Shown here one piece after another: positions 1 through 12,500 of a stretch of DNA of 33,664 bases. The DNA is from Hypholoma sublateritium FD-334 SS-4 (lineage: Eukaryota > Basidiomycota > Agaricomycetes > Agaricales > Strophariaceae), in assembly GCA_000827495.1 (NCBI GenBank), contig KN817737.1:1-33664 (forward strand), given 5' to 3'. The notes under the pieces were generated by a model. It was not told the origin of the DNA. It searched no databases and was given only the letters and a program-made list of their open reading frames with translations. Positions within the stretch are counted from its first letter, which is position 1; every line of letters starts with the position of its first letter. Made by a program: the position numbers and the translations under genes.

Positions 1-585
1 TTCCCACTGCGTAAACTATCTAGTATTTGTTTCTCGTTAAATAATTACTTATATACCCTACTTTTACGATCCACTTTCTTTGGCCTTGCACTCATCGGAC
101 TTTTTATGCCCACCTACATTCTCTCGTTTATTGATTGCACTTTGCCCATCGTTGCCTCTGCCCTAGGGGGGTTTCTGCTTATATATATATNTCAATGTCA
201 ATTTGTTGCTGTTGGATTAAAGTGAAGGAAGAGCTCAAATTACAAGAATTACGGTAGGCGAGAGCCACGTGGCTTGGGCAAATCAGTAATTACGATCTCG
301 GTATCTTATCTTACTATCTGTTGTTACATGTAAGTAAAGAATCCATTTTTAAGAATCATATGGACACAAAAGATAAATAATTGACACGTGAGTGCACACA
401 AGAGAGGAATTTCAAATAACAAAGAAAAGAGTCCATACACTGCATGAGTGTTGACAATGGCCAAAAGAATCAGGTGTGTGTTGCCCATTTGCACATGTTA
501 TTCCAACATATGCATGATTAAAAGGGTACAAAATGTGTACTATACTAGATACACCATTAATTTAGTATCATTATTCTTACGGGCT

Positions 586-1160
586 GCCGACCTCTGCTTC
601 GCACGGGGGCTCAGCTCTGCATGCCAGCTTAGTACGCGAAGAGAAGTAGTCAATGTTTCACAGTATGTATTCAGTTGGACCAAGAGTCAAATAAGATTCA
701 TAGAAGTACAGTACATCAATAAGTAGTAGGATACAAACATATTCAAATTCAGTGATGAAAAACAAAAGGTTTGGTGAAAGAATCAATATCCAATGCAATG
801 TTGTAAACATGTTGGCACAGAAGGCAAAGAGATGAGAAATGAGAGTAGAGATTGAGAGGAAGTGGTTGAGGTTGACTGAACGCATGAACGCACAATGTCT
901 CAGTTTAAACATTTATGACCAAACTTTGTGACATCAGCTTATCTCCATGGTGTAGGAAAACTATCGTTTTATTACCTGTGTGTCGCACGGGGCACAACTC
1001 TGTGCACCAGCTTACAACGACGCAGGCGTGTGAGAGTAGTACACAGTAGTCAAGTTGGTGAAAAATGGGAACAGGGATTGAGATGAGTGAACGTAAACAT
1101 TTATGACCAATGTTTGTGACATCATCTTGTCTTCGCAGTGTGGGAAAACTGTTATTTTAT
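586..1160. repeat. Imperfect duplicated blocks in AT-rich DNA
   Basis: Two kinds of direct repeat are visible. A block around 597-630 (TTCGCACGGGGGCTCAGCTC and on to CCAGCTTA) recurs around 983-1015 (GTCGCACGGGGCACAACTC and on to CCAGCTTA). A second block at about 840-965 recurs at about 1060-1160, sharing ATTTATGACCAA, TTTGTGACATCA and GGAAAACT with an offset of about 188 bp. The copies differ by substitutions and small indels, so the duplications are old. No protein-coding signal accompanies them. They look like decayed dispersed repeats, but I cannot name a family. Confidence 0.55.
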
Positions 1161-1171
1161 TATATAGAGAT

Positions 1172-1275
1172 GTTGGATTGTATGGTAAAGGTACACATGT
1201 TAAACACATGTCTATATAAAAAACAACAGTTTTCACACACTGAGTACTATGGCTGTTCTTGATACAGCATTTGGT
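1172..1275 (+). repeat. Repeat unit, copy 1 (second copy 2276-2367)
   Basis: GGATTGTATGGTAAAGGTACACATG (shared from about 1175) followed by GCTGTTCTTGATACAGCATTTGG near 1252-1274 recurs in the same order at 2277-2367. A further partial copy of the second motif lies at 2229-2251. The hAT-type MITE at 1319-1981 is inserted just downstream of this copy, so this repeat is older than the MITE. Confidence 0.55.
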
Positions 1276-1310
1276 GTGTTGGACTTTTCTGCGTGCCATC
1301 CTGACACATG

Positions 1311-1989
1311 ACAATGTGTAGGGCTGCCACCTGGGACCATGTGTAGAAGGGAGATGGGTGCCGTCACACGGGTATGGGTGCCGTCCCGGCCAAGGGCATA
1401 ATGTCTACCACACGGCCCATCTCGAGACGGTTGACGCCCGGTTTGTGACCGTGTAATGATGGCCGGACACGGCCGTACACGGGTCATGTGGTCGTTCCCT
1501 CTGTTTAGCCATGGAATATACATATTTATTTTGTTTTATTACCTGTACGAAACACTGAATANGNNNCCTGCCNGCGGGCTTGATATGGGGGTGCAGCAAA
1601 TCNTGTTTATTCATGATGTGGTGGTTACATGGCGGCAAAAGACCATGCACGTTCGCCGGGCCGAGGTCACGTGTGGGCGCTTAATGGCCGCATACCATAT
1701 TTCGAGACTTGTACGCAGAGTCAATGCAGAGTGCAGGCTCTGCGTAACTGCAGAAGTTGTATGCATCGGTAGAATAAATATAGTTGAAGGTATATTACCA
1801 TCTAATATATTATTTACCTTGAGAACCCATTGGATGGCCGTGTATGGCCATGTGTCACCCGTACCCGACCCGACGGCACTACGTACAAGTCACATGCTGG
1901 CCTGTCGCGTGCACGGGTGATGCCGTCTGAGTACCGTTTTTTTGACGGCCGTACCCGTACCCGGGACGGTTGGCAGCCCTAACAATGTG
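1311..1989. mobile_element. Non-autonomous hAT-type MITE, 663 bp, with 8-bp TSD
   Basis: The element proper is 1319-1981. It starts TAGGGCTGCCA and ends TGGCAGCCCTA, so the terminal inverted repeats are perfect over 11 bp. It is flanked immediately on both sides by the identical 8-mer ACAATGTG (1311-1318 and 1982-1989), the target-site duplication length of the hAT superfamily. The subterminal regions are rich in short repeats of the type CCGTACCCG / GGGTATGGGTGCCGTC in both orientations, which is also usual for hAT elements because they bind transposase there. No transposase reading frame is present, so it would need a transposase in trans. Five Ns lie at 1562-1573 and one at 1603. Seen: termini, TSD and subterminal repeats. 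Known: an 8-bp TSD with TA(G)GG-type ends is a hAT hallmark. Inferred: the superfamily assignment. Confidence 0.88.
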
Positions 1990-2070
1990 TCGGGATAGTG
2001 ATGTTTTTAGCTAGCACACAAAAACAATCGGCCATCGGTGTTACACATGGCAATATAGGCAAATTTAATA

Positions 2071-2289
2071 ATGACAGCATCCCAACGTCGTGAGGATCAA
2101 TGGCAAATGGTATGCCGAACACTGTGGCAACTCTTAGGACAGTTGGCAATGGCACAGCAACAGACAGCTGACACTGTTGCCATTCTGATGGCTCTTGGAA
2201 ACCTCCAACATGGTGGTCAAGTACTGCAGCTGTTCTTGATACGGCATTTGGCCATGGTCAAGAACTGTAATATATGGTGGATTGTATGA
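2071..2289 (+). other. Possible coding remnant, Gln/Leu-rich, 72 codons
   Basis: An open frame starting at ATG 2071 gives a glutamine- and leucine-rich helical-looking peptide (for example WQLLGQLAMAQQQTADTVAI). Its second half runs into the dispersed repeat at 2229-2303, so the frame is probably the end of a transposon-related or captured exon. I recognise no family. No splice sites or promoter make it convincing. Confidence 0.2.
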
Positions 2290-2439
2290 TAAAGGTACAC
2301 ATGTGTGTAAATAACAACTAATTGGGGGGTGGTCAAGAACTATAGCTGTTCTCAATATGGCATTTGGCAGTGGTCAAGTGCTGCGAAATAAATCATGTCC
2401 TCTATATGAATATCTATTCTCAATTGGACAGGAATATCT

Positions 2440-3060
2440 AATCTGGCCTTGAATGTTGGGAATATATACTCTCATCTGTTATCCAATGTATATTCTGGTT
2501 CTTGAAAGCTGATAATATATATTGTCTGTTTGGAATACTTGGAATGGATGTTCATAATTGTTGCGAAATATGTCTTCTGCCCTCTGAATGTTGGGGAAGA
2601 TATACTCTCATCTGTTATGCAATAAGTTCAAAGCCAACAATATATATTGTCTGTTCTGAATACAAGGAATCTATATTCTCAGTGGTCCAACAATNTATAT
2701 CCTGGTCGTGAATGTTGGGAATATGTACTCTCATNTGTTATCCAATATATATTCNGGTTCTTGANNACTGATAATATATATTGTCTGTTTGGAATACTTG
2801 GAATGGATGTTCATAATTGTTGCGAAATATGTCTTCTGCCCTCTGAATGTTGGGAAAGATATACTCTCATCTGTTATGCAATAAGTTCAAAGCCAACAAT
2901 ATATATTGCCTGTTCTGAATACAAGGAATCTATATTCTCAGTGGTCCAACAATTTATATCCTGGGCTTGAATGTTGGGAATATGTACTCTCATCTGTTGC
3001 ACAATATATATTCTGGTCTCTGAATGTGGGGAATATGTGCTCTCAACTATAAGACAATAT
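2440..3060. repeat. 259-bp tandem repeat with internal ~50-bp sub-units
   Basis: The sequence from about 2440 repeats from about 2699 with a period of 259 bp. For example GATAATATATATTGTCTG is at 2511 and again at 2770, and CCCTCTGAATGTTGGG is at about 2580 and about 2839. A partial third copy ends near 3025-3060. Each unit contains degenerate sub-units of the form GAATGTTGGGAATAT, then ACTCTCATCTGTTAT, then CAATATATATTCTGG, seen about six times. This is a minisatellite-like array in AT-rich DNA. Short open frames across it are repeat artefacts. Confidence 0.85.
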
Positions 3061-5300
3061 ATATTCTAATCTTTGGACTGTGAAATGTTGGAACAGTCAT
3101 AATTTATAAAATAGCATAGTTATGGAACTTCCAACCATGCCATTATAGTCTAATTTTGATGATGTTTCCACCTGCCTTATTCAGATCTCCTCAGTGTGCA
3201 CTACAATACCACATCTTGAATAGAGACCCCTAGTCTTAGTAGTCTATGGCAATTTACACCATTTCTGTACACCAACCTGGATCACCTATGGATAGATACC
3301 TCTAGATTACAATTTATAATATACCTAGTCTCTGAAAACCCAGACTAAGTATCCTGGAGGCTGGAATAAAAACACTTACTCTATTCTAATTTATAATTGG
3401 TTGGAACTTTGGAAAACCCAACCTACATTTGATCAGGTACATCAAGCTTACTCTGCAGGTCAACCTTGATTCAAAATGAGAGACCAATCAAGGGCCAATT
3501 ACAGAATAATTTGAATGGTGCCAAATAATATCATCTCCAATTGATCTGGAATCATGCCCATTAGATAGCCCTGAACAGTGCCTTGCCAGCTGTACCTATA
3601 TCATATATATCCATCCATCCATTGAATGGATATTTTGTATTTGTCAATAGCCCCCCTGGCACCCTGTGANATGTCAAAAATATGTTCTACCATGAATATA
3701 TACCCTGGAGATTATTATACTCACATACACATGAATATCTTCAGAGATAAATGCATTCTACCTATAGGTTCTGAATATATTATTATTTTCTATTCCATAG
3801 ATTATTGTATTCTAAACACCTGTTATGCATATTGTTTGGTCAAGTTTTATAGGTCTAAGAGGGGGGTGAATGGGACCACTGAAGTGTTCAAACCACCGAC
3901 GGCCCTGGATGCTTGATGGGGATGATATTCCCACGCCTCAACGCTCTCCTCAATCTTCCCCATTGGTTGCGTAAACCCGTATTCGCCTCATGCTTGAACA
4001 GCTTTAACCGTGTTGTACTACGGTCGTCTTCAATACATGTAATCGCTTGCATGGAAAATTAGATGCAGACGTGATAACGAATATTAATGAGATGCAGCGA
4101 TGCTACTTATTATGTATCCCATTTCCGATTTACATGTCCAGTCGGACAATCCGACAAATACGCGAAACGGTACAATGCGCAGGCCTCGTGTGGTATGTGT
4201 AGCTTCGTATGTCACTATGCTTGTGAGATTCCTAGCATTCCAGAATTCCGAGTAAATCCGACACCCTTTGCACGAATACCCAATATTTCGAATATCGCTA
4301 CTTCGACTTCGAACATCTGATCTATTTTTAGTTTCTATCACGCCGACAAAAAGAGTATGTATGGTAGTTTGCTGTCGGCCTTCAACAAACATGAGCTTTT
4401 TGATCTCACCTTTATGTAAGCTTTATCATCTTTGATAACTCTTCACTGAGACGTACTGTGGCCATTTGGTGGCCATCTCAATCGACAAGCATCAAACAGA
4501 GGATGATATTTGGGCAGCAGGGTGAATATACCGGCGCTAATGGTCCTTGTTTAATACACTGACATGGACAATGTGCTATCGGAAGCAGCCTGGCTGCACC
4601 GAATATCTAGCGGCCGATCTGAAACTTTGAGTACTAGAGCAGATTACTGGAGAAGATTATGGAGAAGATTCAAAAGGCGCTCGTGCGCCCGATCGATGTA
4701 CTGCCAAATTCCAATGGACCGAGAATTTGTCACAAGTCATGATATTATAACATTGTTCCTCACAAAATAATACGCAAGCCGTCATCGCTATTAATGGTCA
4801 AAGAATCTTGCATTGACAGTGTGTACTCTCGAGTCGCGATGCCAGCCTAGTGTAGGTACTCGTGTAGCAGCCTAGCGGAATGCGCGCATAAAAAAGGAAG
4901 CGAATAGATGTGTGAAGACTTGATATGTACTGTAAAAATTTTATTCTATAGGAAGGCTTGTGCAGAGTTACCAGAACTCCCGCCCGAGTTGGCCATGGCT
5001 TTTAGCAGCTGGCTGTGATAGTTGCAAATTTGCATAGTCGACCAATGGTCGACCGGACTTTTCTGCTCAGGAAAAGGGAGAGGTTATACATAAGTTTATA
5101 CGCTTATACGTTTGGTAGTGGCTATTCGCAATATGTAGCTCGGGCTTGGTCGACTTAGACGACTCAGCATTTTCTCCGAGATGCCCGAAGTTTGGCTCGA
5201 TGAGGATATATACTTGGTATGCGTTTGGTGCTTGCTCTTCTTATCCATTGACTCTGCTCCCCGCTCATGAAAATCACAGGACATGCCGCCGATGCACTCG
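3061..5300. other. AT-rich intergenic region without recognisable gene
   Basis: From 3061 to about 3900 the DNA is AT-rich with loose echoes of the preceding array. From about 3900 base composition becomes more even and a few short open frames occur (for example 4087-4320 and 4564-4770). None shows a recognisable motif, splice pattern or codon bias. A 17-bp interrupted palindrome (GTCGACCA-A-TGGTCGAC) lies at about 5038-5054. Confidence 0.5.
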
Positions 5301-5309
5301 GTCGCAAGG

Positions 5310-6094
5310 CATACTCAATCCTCATTAACTCCAGCCCAGAACGGACATGCCATCAGACGGGAAAAGGCTCATGCCCATCATCTTCGCCACCACAACGACT
5401 CTCACCGTCCCAACTGGCTCTCTTGCACTCTTGCGTCGTCTACCTCGCAATATTCCGCATCGTCCTCGGCGGGAACGTGCATGCGCTGGTTCCCACTGGA
5501 CATCGCGCACGCTATTACTTTTGACGCAGCGTTCAAGCTGGTATTAGCGCAGCTTATATGGGATTACTAACTTGAACCAGAATGTGGTTATGCAGCAAAT
5601 TGGATTGTCCGGAAAGGAAGGGACAACCCTGGCACCGCTTGTTCAAATCTCAACCGGTGGCATCATCATCATTGCCCTTGGATTTGTCCCTGGTGAGTAT
5701 CCCGCATGTGAATATAGACAACTACTTACAAAAGATCGACATAAGGTTGCTACACCTCGATTCTTACAATAGAAATTCTCGGAAGACATTGGATTTCAAG
5801 TCAAGGGCTTCCTGTTCGCTGCTCTCTTGCGTGCGTACCCTCCCATATTCGCTGCTTTCCTACGCTGATGGCGCGTTTTAGTCGGCATCCTCGCGGACTG
5901 ATTTCACGCCCTGTCCAAGGTCGCGTTTATTGCGTGCTTCGTGTTCCTCCAATTTTTCTTCAACTTCAGCGCAAACACTACTACCCGCCAAGGCCTTCCC
6001 CAACCGCATCCGCGCGTTCGCGCACGGCAGCGTCGTTCTCGCTCAGGAGATCCGCGAGCGCCGGGAGAAAGAGGGCCTGGCTCAGGCAAACTGA
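5310..6094 (+). pseudogene. Decayed PHO84-type phosphate:H+ symporter (MFS), C-terminal half
   Basis: Pieces of a fungal inorganic phosphate transporter follow each other in the correct order. Around 5480-5515 is GTCMRWFPLDIA, matching the conserved CWFLLDIAFYG helix. At 5573-5692 is LNQNVVMQQIGLSG followed by a hydrophobic helix ending ALGFVP. At 5773-5830 is EILGR.WISSQG. At 5882-5990 is ILAD.FHALSKVAFIACF, then FVFLQFFFNFSANTTT, the family's signature. At about 5992-6040 is AFPNRIRAFAHG. The reading frame must be shifted several times, and there is an in-frame TGA at 5899-5901. The segment that normally follows FAHG is missing, and the frame ends soon after at TGA 6092. Introns at 5693-5772 and 5831-5881 keep GT and AG ends. 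The N-terminal half is not visible upstream. Family assignment is from conserved helices; loss of function is inferred from the breaks. Confidence 0.8.
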
Positions 6095-8250
6095 GTACTC
6101 ACACAGGGACAGGACCATTGATATTGATATACACGGACTAGGAAATACGACTGACGAGGCACGATGACGCGATGTGAGGTAGCGGCGGTGGTCGGTGGAA
6201 TGGACGGAAAAGGGGTGTGCATGATGCGATAGGGCCACCGGCGCTGCTTGAAAATTGTGACAGAGATTCCCGGTGCCCAGGAAAACAGACATACATAAAG
6301 TTAATCCCAGATCTTGCTGATGTTTTCCCTTTCATTCGCACCGTCGCAGACTATCATCCGCCAGCCGCCACCCAGAGAGCAAGACGGAGGAACCGACAGT
6401 AGAACCAGCACAGAGAAGCTTGCGCGCACTTGCCCTCCCGCCGCCGGCATGTATCCTACCCGCGGCGGCGCGGGAAACATACTCATTGGCAACGCACGCC
6501 GCACTGAACAGATTGATGCAGAGGAGCGCAGCACGAACAGATGCCCGCTCAGTACGAGACCACCGGCCGGGGTGGCTCAGGCAATTTCCTCAGCGAAGAT
6601 GAGCATATATGCACCGCTGATATTTTTTCTTTCAAAGATGGCTAGAAACGACGACGCCGTAGCGTAAGCATAGTCAGCGCCCTCGCGCCGAAGTCCGTTG
6701 GCAGTTAGGATGGGGAGGGCATGGAATTGATGAGAGCGTACAGATTCGTGTAGACCTCGGTAGCAGATGGAGCGAGTAACTAGTTGTTCAAATCACCGAG
6801 TGCTTGACCAAATAAATGAGATTCATATGTTTGATTTCTATTTGATGATTCATTTGACAAAGACCTCAAAGAAATCGTTGTCTTTATGTGGTTTTTATGA
6901 AGTAGATTATTTGATGTTGAGGCTTCTGATTCGCCAGCAGCCAAATTTCCGGCCAGATAAATCGATGGAATTTATTTGTAGCTTATCTCAAATAAATGAG
7001 CAAAGAGAATTTTTATAAAAAAACCTCATTTTTATTGTGCTGTACCCGGTGAATTGTATATCATCACATATCAAACGCTTGTCAAACACAGGTGTATTGT
7101 GGTAGTGCTCAAGCGCTCAGCTCGTAAGCATGTATTTTTTGACAGAACCACGCTCACTCATGCTGTGGTATGCAACAACATACATACAGAGACTCGACTG
7201 CAATGTGCAGACGGCGGTACACCACCCCATATCGAACGCTGACGTTGGAACTCGAAGTTTATTTTTGGTAAAAAGTGACGCATATAATTTATAAAGAAGG
7301 ACGTCGAAAAAATAAAACCTGTTCATTGATGCAAGTAACACAAATTTTATTATAATCATGACGGCGAATGTCGTCTACTTAGTAATTTACCTACGAGCAG
7401 TCCAAGAAACGAACGGACCGCACCGTACTCCCAAACATTGTCCCGCACCACGACCTGCGCCCGTGCGGCTGTCCGAATCACGTGTGTCAGAGCGCGGCAC
7501 GGCAAATTTTCGAGCACCGCACATACGCGGGGAGCAGTAGGCTCCGAGCACTCGATGAGAGGGCGGCGGCGAACCCGGCGGGCGCGGTCCGAGAGCGCCG
7601 ATGGGTCGTTATGCATAGACAGGCGCGGGGAGAAAATGCGCTGTTTCAGGCCTGCATTACGCCACCCAGATCAGCGCGAGCAGGGCAGCGGTAGGAGGGA
7701 TGTACCAAATTCAGACTGGTGGAGGGACGCTTCACGCTGGCGTCGTGCGATTTTAACGCCCTTATTCTTTCGTGGCAGTAGCTGTGCGTATAGATAACGC
7801 AATACGAGATGCCGGGTATGTTACGAGACCGCGCGAGCTGCTGCCGAACAGGACGATGTAGCTTGCGATACGCTTGAGCGGAGGGGGCCGGCGTTAAACG
7901 AGCTTCTCGAAGGCGTGCTGGAACACTTTTGATCAAGGGGAAAATGGCGGGAAACGTAGGAGGTCGGCGTCGGGCGTCGACGACGCTGATGCGTTGGGAG
8001 GCGTGGTCTTGGTGCCACGAGACGGTGTGACGAAAAGGCAGCGTGCGCCCTTCGGTGTCGCGGATATTTTCTGAGAAGGGGAAGGCTGGAAGTCGGCGGG
8101 AAAGCAGGAGATGGATTTAGAAGACGCACTGTCGATGTACAGCTTGCACCATCGGATACCGCGTGGCGCCACCTGCGCGTTGTCACCCATGGGCGGCGAT
8201 TTCCTGCCCTGCGCTGCCCATGACATGTCAGATCGACCATTGACCGCCGC
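6095..8250. other. No assignable gene; short open frames only
   Basis: GC-rich stretches (about 6150-6750 and 7360-8250) give many overlapping short open frames on both strands, as expected by chance at high GC. I see no conserved motif or exon chain. A 500-bp AT-rich insert-like stretch (about 6760-7360) contains a repeat motif shared with about 28366-28394. The stretch 7650-8240 lies where the rest of the GMC oxidoreductase should be, but does not resemble it. Confidence 0.4.
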
Positions 8251-8254
8251 CAGG

Positions 8255-9057
<803 letters not shown>

Positions 9058-9097
9058 CCTTTGAAGGGTTAGATATAAGTTCGTTTTGCAGGCGCTT

Positions 9098-9110
9098 CTT
9101 ATATATATAT
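9098..9110 (-). promoter_or_regulatory. TATA box of the GMC oxidoreductase gene
   Basis: TATATATATAAG on the minus strand lies about 41-53 nt before the ATG at 9057. This is a suitable distance for a core promoter, so the truncated gene still keeps its 5' control end. Confidence 0.5.
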
Positions 9111-9553
9111 TCTGGCATTGCGGCTGAGACGGACTGTCGCATCAAATCAGCTATATAAGCTACCGCAGTGCTGCTGAGGACTTTCTAATATTAGGGTTCA
9201 AGAGTGCCCATGACAAGAGAACAGGCAGTAATGTGGCTTTCGACGGCGACACAGAGAAAGTCAAAGGAGGGCCGGGAAGTTATAAATAACATGGTCGCAT
9301 ATGCAGCACACTCGCTTTTATATATTCTGAGAAGTACAACTCACTGCGGCAAGAAACTTTACATAGATGAGAAGGGCGTACACCTGTGGAATAAGTGTAC
9401 CGATTCAGGGATTCAACTGGCAATATCGATGAAGAAGGGATCTTGACAGTTAAACGAACCACGGCATTGGAGCTACGCCGTACGATCATCTATAAATTGT
9501 AATCGTCTCTGCAACTGCCAGCGGTGCACCGGGGCCGGAGCTTACACCGATGC

Positions 9554-12500
9554 TCACGAAAGTGCCATAGCCAGTGAGGACCACACGGGACTGAGCCGTG
9601 CATGATGGGCGGGATATATCACGCCGGCAGCAATGGGCAGCGTGATGAGGTTGTAAACTGTAGCCCAGCCCTATAATCATACTGCCGTGAACATCAAGGA
9701 AAATNAATGATAAACCAGTGGCATACAAAGTTGAACTTGATTCGTTTGAANACCTTCCGCGACAAATCGGTAAGTATCAGCAGACTGTGTAGATTGGACG
9801 ACAGCAGGACAAATTTTGCGCTGGAGAGCACGATATCACTCCCCAACCCCATAGCAGTGCCTACGTCGGCAGCGGTTAAAGCCTATAGTATTTTGATTAG
9901 CGCATGCATTGTTATACCGGGATATGGACGCACCGGCGCATCGTTAATACCATCTCCAACCATAGTAACAATTTTCCTCTCGAGGTTGGCATCGTTTTTT
10001 TGGCCATTAGTCTTTCCCTGACCACTTCGCTTGTCCAGCCGGGGTAAAGTCTGAAGCCATTGTATCTTCTCGGCCTGATAATGCACCCGGGCCGTCAGCG
10101 ACATTTGTCGATTCTAAATTAAATGAAATTGATTGCTACCTTTTGGTGCGGAAGTACTCCAGCGATAACATTCTCAGCCAGGATCCCAACAGACTTGGCC
10201 ACTGCCCTCGCAGTAACCGCGTTGTCTCCAGATATCATCCATGTCTCGATGCCTTGCGCACGCAAGTGAGCGACGACGGCCGGCGCCTCCGGCCGAATCG
10301 GATCAGCGATGGCGAACATCGCCACCACTTCGAAAGAGGCGCGGGGCGTGATGGAGTCTGCATCCGCGTTTTGAATGCTGAGTCCGAGGAGTACAACGCT
10401 CTTACCCTCCAGCCGCATTTGATGGAGAGCTGTGGAGTCCCCGGCCCCAGGAACCGCGCCGTGCTCACTCAGCCACGTCTCGTTTCCTAGAATAGCGCTG
10501 ACATCCAGTGCGCGGCNCCCGTGTGCGACACGGAAGGCNCCCTTCATACCGCAGCCCGGGTGTTCTTTGGTATCGGCACTAGCCACAGCGAGGATATTCT
10601 GGTCATGGAAGCGCTGTCGTAGGGCGACACAGAGGGGGTGAGAGCTCGCAGACGCCAGCTGGAGGACAATACCNGCAATCTTCAAGNTCCACTTTTCTGG
10701 ATCCTCGTCGGCGGCCACAGAGGGAGTGTGGANGATCTCGTCCGTTACCTTGGGCTCGCTGCCTTCAGTGAGCGTTCCTGTCTTGTCNAAAACAATAACA
10801 TCGATCTGCGAGGCTTCCTGAAATGCTTCACCGCCTCCGCGCGCAAGGATGCCGTATTTCGCCGCCAGGCCGGAGCCAACAAGCAGAGCGGTAGGCGCGG
10901 CGAGGCCGATCCCGCACGGGCATGCAATAACAAAAACGGAAATAGCGAATTCGAGCGACCAGATTGCTATGCGAAATTCAGTGCGTGGCATTTTCGTAAT
11001 GAATTAAATGCGACATACGCCATCCACCGACACTATTTGCGAGGTTGTCTGCTGCGAGCGCCCCACTGAGCCCGAGACTGAGCCACACGGCCCACGTTAT
11101 AATCGCCAGTCCAGTGACGATGGGGACAAAGTACGACGTCACAACGTCCACAATGCGTTCTATGGGTGCACGCTTTGTCTGGCCCTGGCGCACGGCGTTG
11201 ATTATCTGCTCAAGCCTGCAAGTGCAAGTTCTACTGTGAGAAGATTCGGGAGCCGCAAACAAGTAAATGCGTACATAGTCTCCCCGTCGATCGCTTCCAC
11301 GCGCATGTCGACCACTCGCAGCTTGTTAATCGTTCCCACAAAAATTTGGTCGCCCGCGCGCTTTACGACATTCTTGCTTTCGCCAGTCAGGGAGCTCTCA
11401 TCGAAGTAGGTAGTCTCAACCTCGGAGGTAACGATGGCCCCGTCCGCGTGAGGGCTCGCACCTGGCGGTATGCGGACGATGTCGCCGACTTCGAGAAGAT
11501 CTGTAGATATCATTTCCACCCCAGACGCAAAAGGTGGCGTAACATGAGCCCCAAGCTTTTCGTCGGAACCGTCAAGTGACGCTGACAAAGATAGAGAGCC
11601 AGTGTATACAAGAAGAGCTTATGGGCTCCTCAGTTTTCCAAGGAGAGTAATCGCATTGGACGCCTGGTGCTTGCTGAACGCCTCAATAAAATGAAATGCC
11701 CTGGATAACACTATCAGGGTGAAAAGGTACAACAGAGACCGACTACACTCACCGATTAGCAGGAACATCGTCAGGAATGCAACAGAGTCAAAATACGTCA
11801 TGGACCCAGTTGCCGGATTTGCTTCAGNNGGGCTCCGACTCGATGAGATAGCAAGCTCAGCGATAGATGAAAAATAGGCCACAGAGACCCCCAGAGAAAT
11901 CTAACAAAATTCAGTGGGGCTATCTAGATTTAGAAAACATGATTTAACGTACAAGCAAATTCATACTGCCAAAACGTAGAAAACGCGTCGCTATTGAGGC
12001 CCGACTTCCGGGCCTCCACATGAACCACAACTCCTGGAGCGATCTACGGTGGAATTCCTAGAGAATAGTCAGAATCGTATCGAGAAGGGAGGCTCTGAAA
12101 TTATGCTCACCGAAGCAGAAAAAAACATAATAGGTGTGGCGAGGATGAATAGAGCCCATTCTCCCCTACTCACTTGACCGGCCCACACCGCTTGATCNAA
12201 AAATCGTCGGCCTGGGTTTTCTTCCTTGACGAGCGACATGTACACGATGCCTATTATAAAAATGGGAATNGCGAATACTACTGCCGTTACTAGCCGAAGG
12301 AGTAACTTCATCTGCTCCTTGCGATACATTTGGCGTGCGATATCATCTGATGAAGGAGGACGGAAAACTGCGACAGCGAGTGGAGGGGATGCAGAAGTAG
12401 ATATAACGGACAATATCGTTCGAATCGTGAATTCAGGAGCTGAAGGGGAGTAATTGATACGGAGCACGTTGCTGGGGTCGTTTGAATGTGGTTCTAATAC

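Noticed and set aside
2440..3060. Possible CRISPR-like or direct-repeat array
   Set aside because: The period is 259 bp with no unique spacers and the context is eukaryotic; it is a tandem satellite-type repeat.
5038..5054. Short palindrome GTCGACCA-A-TGGTCGAC
   Set aside because: Only 8-bp arms, no flanking duplication and no promoter nearby; could be chance.
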